64,000 nt of DNA from Undibacterium paludis. Lineage in GTDB: Bacteria; Pseudomonadota; Gammaproteobacteria; Burkholderiales; Burkholderiaceae_D. The DNA lies in the NCBI RefSeq assembly GCF_022568815.1, contig NZ_JAKZHX010000004.1, positions 186,001-250,000 on the forward strand. Reading direction: 5' to 3'. A model generated the notes under the pieces. That model was given only the letters and a program-made list of their open reading frames with translations, was not told the DNA's origin and ran no database searches. Each line of letters starts with the position of its first letter. Position 1 is the stretch's first letter. Position numbers and translations under genes: made by a program. Below are positions 57,371 to 64,000 of this stretch, piece after piece.

Positions 57371-57667
57371 ACTAAGATTTCCCAGTAACGGAATCGTGCT
57401 ATATCAAGTTTTATGCAAAGGCTAAACTGCCTCCACTGATCATGTCGATAAGGGCTATCGAAAAACTTTTTCTATTGAATCAAGCTGCTGTATTACTGTG
57501 ACCAGGGTGCGCGCAACACGACAATGTGTTTGAGATGCCTGGGGCTGATTATCGCTCCACTGATGAAACCGCCCCCGGGACAAGTATCCTGCAATCCAAT
57601 TGCCACCACAAGTACTATGTTGTTAATTCTGTCAAGGGAAACGAATTAATTGCAATGACGCGTGAAC

Positions 57668-58273
57668 TTACCCGGCCCTGGCCTTGCGTGTTGAAGTTTC
57701 GCGTTTGCCTGGTCCTGTTTTTGTTTCCACGACATGGTCAAATTCATCAATGCGAAATATCCTTGTGATAGGGACGGATGCGCAACACAATGCATCCCGG
57801 GGACCGGCTTCCTTACCCTTGATACTGATAGTCCGCCCTTCTATACGTGCTGTCTCGAAATCAAATACGCGCCAGCCCCGCTCACCCAGCTTGCTGACGG
57901 CAATCAACTGATAAGGTTTGGCTGTCTTGCCTGCCAATTCCATCTGCTCACGCTGGGCATAAACCGCCATGTACTCAGCATGATGGTTGCCGCCACCAAA
58001 ACCCTCGAGATTAAAAAAAACCACGGCATCATGTTGATGATCGTCAAAAAGCTGCCCATACAGGATAACTGCAGGATTGCCATCAAATGGCGCAGCCAGA
58101 CCATCGCTGAACTGATCAGTCAGCCTGTTCAATTCTGCTTTCATGAAAGCCTGTTGCACAGGTGATGCCGATACAGCAGGGGAGGGTTTGGTGGTTTGGG
58201 CCATTACCAGGATTGGCAAGCCAAGACTGCAGGCCAGCAATAGCCTGTTTGTCATCTGTGTCAAACGCGTCAT
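57668..58273 (-). CDS. secreted protein of unknown function
   Basis: 201 aa. Signal peptide with LLLACSLGLPILVMAQ. Then Ala/Ser/Pro linker and a domain of alternating beta strands: GNPAVILYGQLFDDHQHDAVVFFNLEGFGGGN, YAQREQMELAG, LIAVSKLGERGWRVFDFETARIEG. No family recognised. It contains adjacent Cys-Cys (DALCCASVPI), possibly a vicinal disulfide. It starts at ATG 58273, three bases beyond the DUF6404 stop, so the two genes are one operon (DUF6404 first). Confidence 0.75.
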   Translation of the reverse strand: MTRLTQMTNRLLLACSLGLPILVMAQTTKPSPAVSASPVQQAFMKAELNRLTDQFSDGLAAPFDGNPAVILYGQLFDDHQHDAVVFFNLEGFGGGNHHAEYMAVYAQREQMELAGKTAKPYQLIAVSKLGERGWRVFDFETARIEGRTISIKGKEAGPRDALCCASVPITRIFRIDEFDHVVETKTGPGKRETSTRKARAG

Positions 58274-58275
58274 GC

Positions 58276-58695
58276 TCAAGCCTTCCCCGCGTCATCAGTC
58301 ATGAAGTCTTGCCATGACGGCAAACCATGCTTGCGCTTGCCATAGGCATAATAGCTGGCCAGCGCCAGTCCAAAAAAGAAACCGGCGCTCAACGCCGCCC
58401 CCAACATGGTGCCTGGCAACATATTCAGTTTATGCCAGATAAAGAAGTACATCAATATTCCCCACCCCAGTGCATAAAACAGACCGGAATACAGGGTGTT
58501 TTTCCAGAACGGGGCAAAATGTGGCGGCGATACATCCAGCCCCAGGCGCCAGCAAAGACGCAGATAAGGAGGTGCATAGTTGCTATGCATGATGCCGGTT
58601 TTTTCCAGCATGTCCAAGGCTGCCTGACGTCTGGCTTCGAGTCTGCCCCGGATTTCGCCAGAGGCCTGTGTATCTTTGTCACTGGTATTCATCAT
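58276..58695 (-). CDS. DUF6404 family membrane protein
   Basis: 139 aa. N-terminal charged helix (LEARRQAALDMLEKTGI), the family motif SNYAPPYLRLCWRLGLDVSPPHF, then two membrane helices (YSGLFYALGWGILMYFFIW and LGAALSAGFFFGLALASYYAY). The pattern matches small DUF6404 proteins, of unknown function, as far as I recall them. It precedes the secreted protein directly and is likely co-transcribed. Start ATG 58695; 58692 is in tandem. Confidence 0.8.
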   Translation of the reverse strand: MMNTSDKDTQASGEIRGRLEARRQAALDMLEKTGIMHSNYAPPYLRLCWRLGLDVSPPHFAPFWKNTLYSGLFYALGWGILMYFFIWHKLNMLPGTMLGAALSAGFFFGLALASYYAYGKRKHGLPSWQDFMTDDAGKA

Positions 58696-58942
58696 TACAT
58701 TCTTCGATCAATTTTAAGGTTTGGCCAGATGCGATCCCGAGCATGTTCATATTACAATATGTCGTCACGGCAAGTACATTATTTATAGACAATTTAATCA
58801 CAGCCAAGACAGGCTCACAAAGTAAAGATTGATAATTTCCGGCTGGAAAATATTTCTATTAAAGTTCCGTCATAGAATGATGATGCAAAGAAACAAACTC
58901 GATGGTTGCAAACAAACGGATAACCCAGGCTTATAAGTGGCA

Positions 58943-59079
58943 CATAAAAAGTCAATCGCAGTAAACTGGTATTGTTGCCTATCATGATGACTATCCTTCA
59001 GGACTTGATGGATAACTCAAGACTCCCCCAGACGATTGAGATTTCAAGGGCGCATGTTTCTGGACTGCGCCCTTTTTTT
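58943..59079 (+). ncRNA. candidate small RNA or attenuated leader
   Basis: Inferred from the putative promoter TTGCAA-N19-TTATAA and the intrinsic terminator that ends at 59079. About 135 nt. No homology to a named family was recognised; the alternative is a leader attenuator for the gene at 59136. Confidence 0.25.
59046..59079 (+). terminator. orphan intrinsic terminator
   Basis: AAGGGCGCA and TGCGCCCTT pair perfectly (9 bp), loop 11 nt, then TTTTT. No plus-strand gene lies upstream; it is 57 bp before the HGSNAT-like gene. Confidence 0.85.
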
Positions 59080-59135
59080 AGCCTGTCGCTTCCTTTTAAA
59101 CAGATACTTTTTTTCGACCAGACAAAACGAATGAC

Positions 59136-60290
59136 ATGATGAGCAACAATGCCAGATTGCTGTCACTTGATGCATTTCGCGGTTTCACCATAGCCAGCAT
59201 GTTTTTGGTCAACAACCCTGGCGACTGGTCGCATCTGTATGGCCCTCTGGAACATGCAAGCTGGTCGGGTTGGACTTTCACTGACTGCATCTTTCCCTTC
59301 TTCCTGTTTATCGTCGGTGTTTCCCTGCATTTGTCTCTGCATCAGAAAATACTGGCTGGTTATGCCCGGCAACAATTATTGTGGCAGACCATGAAACGTG
59401 CCCTGTGGATCTTCCTGATAGGGCTGGCGCTCAATCTCTTACCCGGTTTTGATTTCCAGCATGTGCGCATACCTGGCGTTCTGCAACGTATTGCGCTCTG
59501 CACGGCAATCGCCGCGCCACTGGCGATTTACTGCGAATGGCGTGCGCAATTGCTGTGGGCATTCGTACTGATGGGACTGTACACAATCACCATGCTTTGT
59601 ATAGCGGTACCCGACAGCAATGGCGTCTGGGTCACCGCCGCACTGGAACCAGGGCGTGACGCTGGCGCTTACATTGACCGACTGATGCTCGATGGGCATT
59701 TGTGGCAACGCGCGAAAACCTGGGACCCGGAAGGCCTGCTCAGCAGCCTGCCTGCTGTAGCCAGTGTCATCTTTGGCATGCTGGCCGGACGCTGGCTGAC
59801 CATACAGCGCGATGCAGCCACAAAAACCGTCTGTCTACTGATCACTGGTCTGGTTTGCCTGGCCCTGGGTCAGGTCGGCGACGCGGTGCTCATGCCAATC
59901 AACAAGAGCCTGTGGACACCATCGTTTGCGGTCTTTATGACAGGCTGGGCATTGCTGGTCTTTGCCTGTTTTTACTGGTTTTTTGACGCCAGTCCCTCTA
60001 CAAACCTGAAGGCGAACATGGCGAAATTTTGCCACCCGTTCATCATGTATGGCATGAACGCCCTGTTTTTATTCACCCTGTCCGGTCTGATAGCCAAGAT
60101 GCTGGGCTTTATACACATCAACCAGAAGGATGGTAGCAAGCCCAGCCTGCATGCCATCATCTATGCACCGATCAAGGCTTTGCCGCTCAGCCCGGTCAAC
60201 GCGTCATTGCTATTTGCCGTGCTGTTCAACCTGCTCATGCTGCTGATCGCCTGGGGTATGTGGAAGAAACGCTGGTTTGTCAAAGTGTAA
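59136..60290 (+). CDS. HGSNAT-like membrane acyltransferase
   Basis: 384 aa. About ten membrane helices; N-terminus ARLLSLDAFRGFTIASMFLVNNPGDWSHLYGPLEHASWSGWTFTDCIFPFFLF is the family core with the catalytic His region HASW. Related to heparan-alpha-glucosaminide N-acetyltransferase and DUF5009/NagX. Bacterial members probably acetylate amino sugars at the inner membrane. No SD is visible at either of two ATG codons (59136, 59139). It stands behind an orphan terminator and in front of the glycosidase-like lipoprotein, which may act on the same substrate class. Confidence 0.9.
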   Translation: MMSNNARLLSLDAFRGFTIASMFLVNNPGDWSHLYGPLEHASWSGWTFTDCIFPFFLFIVGVSLHLSLHQKILAGYARQQLLWQTMKRALWIFLIGLALNLLPGFDFQHVRIPGVLQRIALCTAIAAPLAIYCEWRAQLLWAFVLMGLYTITMLCIAVPDSNGVWVTAALEPGRDAGAYIDRLMLDGHLWQRAKTWDPEGLLSSLPAVASVIFGMLAGRWLTIQRDAATKTVCLLITGLVCLALGQVGDAVLMPINKSLWTPSFAVFMTGWALLVFACFYWFFDASPSTNLKANMAKFCHPFIMYGMNALFLFTLSGLIAKMLGFIHINQKDGSKPSLHAIIYAPIKALPLSPVNASLLFAVLFNLLMLLIAWGMWKKRWFVKV

Positions 60291-60362
60291 TGCAGTAGCA
60301 TCTCAGGTCTTTAGCACATCATCTGTTTACGCATGTTTTCGTTTCAACAATTGTACTTGTCC

Positions 60363-61976
60363 ATGACCAACCTGAAAACCAGCCAAAGACGTGCCCGGTC
60401 TGGTGTATTGATGACTATCAGTTGCGCCATCCTGCTGGCCTGTTCAACACCCGCCCCTCCACCTGTCGTCAAGTCTGGCAAAACCAATCTTGGCAATGTG
60501 CCGCAAAATGCACCGGTCAATTACCCTGTACTGGCCCGCGAAGCACCACCGCTGCCGCGTGAATTTCGCGCGGCCTGGGTCTCAACGGTGGCAAACATAG
60601 ACTGGCCTTCACGCCGCGACCTGAGCAGCGACAAACAAAAGGCTGAAATACTGAACATACTCGACAACGCCGTCAGCCTGAAACTCAATGCCATCGTACT
60701 GCAGGTACGTCCGGCTGCCGATGCGATTTACCCGTCCAGCATAGAACCGTGGTCAGAGTTCCTGACCGGCGAACAAGGCCGTCCGCCCTCACCTTATTAC
60801 GATCCCCTGCAATTCTGGGTAGAGCAGGCTCATGCACGCGGACTGGAACTGCACGCCTGGTTCAATCCCTATCGCGCCCGCACTGCACAGTCAAAAACGG
60901 TGATGGCCAGCAACCACATCAGCAAACAGTTTCCCCAGGTAGTGAAAACCTATGGCGACCTGCAATGGATGGACCCGGGTGAGCCCATCGCCATACAACA
61001 AACCCTGAACGTCATTGGCGATGTCGCCCGGCGCTATGATGTCGATGGCATACACATTGATGACTATTTCTACCCATATCCAGTCAAGAACGGCAACAGT
61101 ACAGAAATTGATTTCCCCGATGATCCGTCCTGGATAGCCTACCTGCAGGCCGGTGGCAGTCTGAACAGAGCTGACTGGCGGCGCAGCAATGTCAACCACC
61201 TGGTTGAAGCGATACATTTGCGCGTGCACCAGGAGAAACCCTGGATCAAGTTTGGCATCAGCCCCTTCGGCATAGGCCGGCCTGACCGTCTGCCGCCTGG
61301 CATAGCTGGCTTCAGCCAGTACGACAAGCTGTATGCCGATGTTGAATTATGGCTGGCGCAAGGCTGGCTTGATTATCTGGCGCCGCAACTATACTGGCCC
61401 ATCAATCAGGGGCCACAAGCCTTCAAGGTCTTGCTTGACTATTGGCTGGCGCAGAACAGCCAGAACAAGCATGTCTGGCCCGGTCTGTACACCAGCCGCA
61501 TAGACAGTAGCGACAAGTCCTGGCCAACCGATGAAATACTGAACCAGGTTGACGCCATGCGTGAAAAAGGCGGTAATGGCCACCTGCACTTCAGTATGGC
61601 GGCACTGAACCAGAACCGCAAAGACATACGCAAACGCTTAAGCACAGAGAAATATACCTCGCAAGCCCTGATACCGGCCAGTCCCTGGCTCGACGCCAGC
61701 TTGCCCGGCAGCCCTGTGCTGGAAGCCAGCGCCGACAAGAAGTCATTGCGTCTGCAATTGCCCGAGCCAGTCCCTGGCATCGGCACCAGCAACGCCCGTT
61801 TGCTGGCAATCTGGAAGCGCACCGGGCAGCAATGGCTGTTCTCGGTCCTGCCGGCGCAGAACATGACGATAGACCTGGCAGATGACCCGCAATTTGGCGC
61901 TATCAAGCAGGTCACCGTCTCAACCATCAGTCGTACCGGGCAAGAAAGTCTGCGCAGCAGTTATAGTTTGCCTTAA
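60363..61976 (+). CDS. glycosyl hydrolase-like lipoprotein (GHL10)
   Basis: 537 aa. Lipobox LLAC near residue 18 gives a lipoprotein. The GHL10/DUF187 TIM barrel begins with FRAAWVSTVANIDWPSRR; YDPLQFWVEQAHARGLELHAWFNPYR and VDGIHIDDYFYPYP are family landmarks; the acidic pair in DDYFYP is the likely active site region. ISPFGIGRPDRLPPG and LWLAQGWLDYLAPQLYWPINQGPQAF follow. A Fibronectin-like C-terminal ~80 residues complete it. Envelope-attached glycan-active enzyme, substrate unknown. M at 60333 is also possible; 60363 gives the normal lipoprotein n-region. Confidence 0.88.
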   Translation: MTNLKTSQRRARSGVLMTISCAILLACSTPAPPPVVKSGKTNLGNVPQNAPVNYPVLAREAPPLPREFRAAWVSTVANIDWPSRRDLSSDKQKAEILNILDNAVSLKLNAIVLQVRPAADAIYPSSIEPWSEFLTGEQGRPPSPYYDPLQFWVEQAHARGLELHAWFNPYRARTAQSKTVMASNHISKQFPQVVKTYGDLQWMDPGEPIAIQQTLNVIGDVARRYDVDGIHIDDYFYPYPVKNGNSTEIDFPDDPSWIAYLQAGGSLNRADWRRSNVNHLVEAIHLRVHQEKPWIKFGISPFGIGRPDRLPPGIAGFSQYDKLYADVELWLAQGWLDYLAPQLYWPINQGPQAFKVLLDYWLAQNSQNKHVWPGLYTSRIDSSDKSWPTDEILNQVDAMREKGGNGHLHFSMAALNQNRKDIRKRLSTEKYTSQALIPASPWLDASLPGSPVLEASADKKSLRLQLPEPVPGIGTSNARLLAIWKRTGQQWLFSVLPAQNMTIDLADDPQFGAIKQVTVSTISRTGQESLRSSYSLP

Positions 61977-62310
61977 GCACACTGAAAGTCAGCCTGCTGC
62001 AAACATGCAAAAGTGTGGTTTTTTGGATGCGCGGAAGCACCCTGTTTCCGCACATTTTTTTATCGCACCACCATGACTGGACATGAAATCTGCGCCGCCG
62101 CTGGCTATCCAGCCCTGACCAACAGACGCCATATCTTTTGGTTATCGCCTGCCCTGAAATTTTCATTTGTCACCCGCCACCGTGTAACCCTAGTCTGGAA
62201 CGCATACCTAGAAAATATTTATATCGATATTCAGGCAATACTCAAAGGCGACTTGAGATTGTTGGAAATTCTTTAAGAAATTAATGTCATTCGACCCCAA
62301 GGAGAAAGCA
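61977..62310. other. intergenic region before TonB receptor
   Basis: 334 bp. Contains the terminator at 62028 and a leader with AAGGAG (62299) for the receptor. An open frame of 87 codons (62013-62276) has no support. Confidence 0.5.
62028..62061 (+). terminator. intrinsic terminator of GHL10 gene
   Basis: TGCGCGGAA pairs with TTCCGCACA (one mismatch), followed by TTTTTTT. Confidence 0.75.
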
Positions 62311-64000
62311 GTGAAGTTAAAGACTATAGCCAGGTGCATCGCCCTGATTGGTATTTCTGCCGGCAGCTCATGGGTGCAGGCGCAGGAAAAATCCGATGCC
62401 CCCCCGCAAAGAGTTGAGATTACCGGCAGCAGCATCAAACGTATCGCCAGCGAAGGCGCCTTGCCTATTGAAGTCATTACCCGCAAGCAGCTTGAAGCTT
62501 CCGGCATCGTCACTGCCGAACAATTCATTGCCAACCTCAATATCAATGGCAATGGTTCAGACAACCTGGCCAGCAATGCCGACGTCACATCAGGTGCCCA
62601 GCGCGGCAACAATGGCGCTTCGTCTGCCAATCTGCGCGGCCAGGGGGCAGACAGTACCCTGGTCTTACTCAATGGTCGCCGTGTCGCCACTCATGGCATG
62701 AAAGGCTCGGCAGTTGACCTGAATTCCATCCCCATGGCTGCTGTCGAAAGAATCGAAGTTCTCAAAGACGGCGCCTCAGCCATCTACGGTACGGATGCAA
62801 TAGGCGGCGTTATCAACTTCATCCTGCGCAAGAATTACAATGGGCTGGAAGCGCAGGCTTTTACCGATGTGACCCAGCAGGGTGGCGGCAATATCAAGCG
62901 CGTGTCTGTCGTCGGTGGTTTTGGTGACCTTGAAACGGATAACTACAATGTCCTGCTGACAGCCACCCATAGCGAAAACGACGCCTTGCGGGGCGATCAG
63001 CGTGATTTCGTCAATACCTTCCAGCCCAACCGTGGTTTGTCGGTAGATACGCGCGGTACACCGGTGGCGACCGTATTTGCCACTTCGTTGGCCAATACCA
63101 TACTCAGCAACAAGAGCAATAACGGCCCCGTATTCCCTGGCACTACCCAGGTCATGAATGCCATCAATGTACTGAACCTGCCAGGCGGGGCCGGTTGCGG
63201 CGCTGTCGACGGCATGGCGGCCTATGATGCCAAGCTGTGGGATGTGGCATCGTCCAAATACGCCTGCGCCTGGGATACTGGCCGTGCGGCAGTATTGCAA
63301 CAGCCAGTCAAGAATGACAATTTTGTCGCACGCGGCACCTTCAAGCTGGGCTCACACCAGTTGTTTGCCGAAGCGGTCGGCTCCCAGGTCGAGGTGGCAA
63401 AACGTTTTTCGCCCAACCAGATTTCCCCTGGCAGCAACTTCCCTGCTTCGTCATTTTACCCAAGCACAGGTTCTGCCTATAACGATGTATTCAACGCCAT
63501 CGTCGCCGTCTTCCCGAGCATAGAAGCCAACCGTGGTGCGCCTATTGCCTACCGCTGGCGCTGCATGGAATGCGGCAACCGGGAAATCACCACCAAGACA
63601 GAAGCAGCACGCCTGCAACTGGGTGCGGATGGTCAGATCGGCAAATGGGATTACCGCGTTGGCCTGTCCCGCGCCTACAGCCAGTCCGAATCCAAATTAG
63701 GCACAGGCTATAACTACACCGTAGCACTGGCAAACGCACTGGGTACGGGCATCATCAATCCCTTCCTGAAACCCGGTGAAAAACAGTCGCAGGCAGCGCT
63801 TGACCTGATCAACAGTACTTCAGCAGCAGGAGTCACGCTATACGGCGGCAAGACCACACTGACACAGGCTGATGCAGCACTGTCCGGCGAAATCTGGCAA
63901 TTGCCTGCTGGCCCGGTCATGGCAGCTGTTGGTACCGACCTACGCAAGGAAGAGTATGCATTCAATGGCGATGCCAGGGCAGCCAGCGCCCGCCCGGCCA
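62311..64000 (+). CDS. TonB-dependent receptor (partial, 3' end outside window)
   Basis: At least 563 codons, open to the window end. GTG start with AAGGAGA 6 nt upstream. Signal peptide (GISAGSSWVQA) followed directly by the plug domain: VEITGSSIKRIASEGALPIEVITRKQLE, GASSANLRGQGADSTLVLLNGRRV, and VERIEVLKDGASAIYGTDAIGGVINFIL, the conserved plug motif. Barrel strands with YNVLLTATHSEN follow. Extra Cys pairs (RCMECGNRE) lie in a predicted extracellular loop. Imports a siderophore, vitamin or glycan; substrate unknown. Confidence 0.93.
   Translation, partial: MKLKTIARCIALIGISAGSSWVQAQEKSDAPPQRVEITGSSIKRIASEGALPIEVITRKQLEASGIVTAEQFIANLNINGNGSDNLASNADVTSGAQRGNNGASSANLRGQGADSTLVLLNGRRVATHGMKGSAVDLNSIPMAAVERIEVLKDGASAIYGTDAIGGVINFILRKNYNGLEAQAFTDVTQQGGGNIKRVSVVGGFGDLETDNYNVLLTATHSENDALRGDQRDFVNTFQPNRGLSVDTRGTPVATVFATSLANTILSNKSNNGPVFPGTTQVMNAINVLNLPGGAGCGAVDGMAAYDAKLWDVASSKYACAWDTGRAAVLQQPVKNDNFVARGTFKLGSHQLFAEAVGSQVEVAKRFSPNQISPGSNFPASSFYPSTGSAYNDVFNAIVAVFPSIEANRGAPIAYRWRCMECGNREITTKTEAARLQLGADGQIGKWDYRVGLSRAYSQSESKLGTGYNYTVALANALGTGIINPFLKPGEKQSQAALDLINSTSAAGVTLYGGKTTLTQADAALSGEIWQLPAGPVMAAVGTDLRKEEYAFNGDARAASARPA

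Larger units (their letters stand above)
58696..59138. other. intergenic region with possible small RNA
   Basis: 443 bp between divergent DUF6404 and HGSNAT-like genes. A possible promoter (TTGCAA at 58906, TTATAA at 58931, 19-bp spacer) lies upstream of an orphan terminator at 59046. No open frame fits. Confidence 0.4.

Noticed and set aside
62013-62276. 87-codon frame before the TonB receptor
   Set aside because: Runs through the GHL10 terminator and has no family or SD.

Overview
The window looks like a chromosomal segment from a betaproteobacterium of the order Burkholderiales, most likely family Oxalobacteraceae (Undibacterium or a close relative). This is inference: it rests on moderate GC, the glyQ-glyS-gmhB-plsC gene order, the many PAS/GGDEF proteins, the Ldh-type amino acid dehydrogenase and the large two-partner secretion locus. 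I see no rRNA, tRNA, phage, insertion sequence or CRISPR array. Genes are short transcription units on both strands, often separated by clear hairpin terminators.

Layout. 0.1-5.5 kb: GlxA-type AraC regulator, CorA Mg2+ transporter, a secreted protein of unknown function, a zinc-ribbon DUF3667 membrane protein and a PAS-GGDEF cyclase. 6-14.2 kb: secreted alkaline-phosphatase-superfamily enzyme, POT peptide transporter, and an RND efflux pump (adaptor plus permease, no outer membrane channel). 14.5-19 kb: small hydrolase, leucine-type dehydrogenase, DinB protein, second PAS-GGDEF protein. 19-22.1 kb: acetyltransferase, then a TetR-GST-flavin oxidase unit with two matching operators. 22.2-29.7 kb: polysaccharide deacetylase and lipoprotein, double-VOC protein, an ArsR-SRPBCC-racemase operon, periplasmic binding protein, membrane acyltransferase and AraC regulator. 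30-35.7 kb: ilvE, thioesterase, S9 peptidase with a KDS minisatellite, DEDD exonuclease. 35.7-41 kb: LysR with a divergent aldo/keto reductase, and a GAF-PAS-GGDEF-EAL protein coupled to a small ORF. 41-45.5 kb: glyQ-glyS-gmhB-plsC. 45.6-48.5 kb: membrane-anchored MutS-like ATPase and a YgjP-type metallopeptidase.

48.6-57.4 kb holds the most unusual locus: tpsB-tpsA-fecR on the minus strand. TpsA is about 2,100 residues. After a standard TPS domain and a nearly Cys-free beta-helical passenger it carries 31 uninterrupted 19-residue repeats, each with two cysteines (62 Cys in total). I know of no characterised system with such a Cys ladder in an exoprotein that must cross the outer membrane unfolded.

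57.6-64 kb: two small unknown proteins, an HGSNAT-like membrane acyltransferase preceded by an orphan terminator (possible small RNA or attenuator), a lipoprotein glycosyl hydrolase-like enzyme, and a TonB-dependent receptor cut by the window end.

Start codons were re-chosen where signal peptides, domain starts or Shine-Dalgarno sequences argued for it. Several genes appear to use GTG or TTG.
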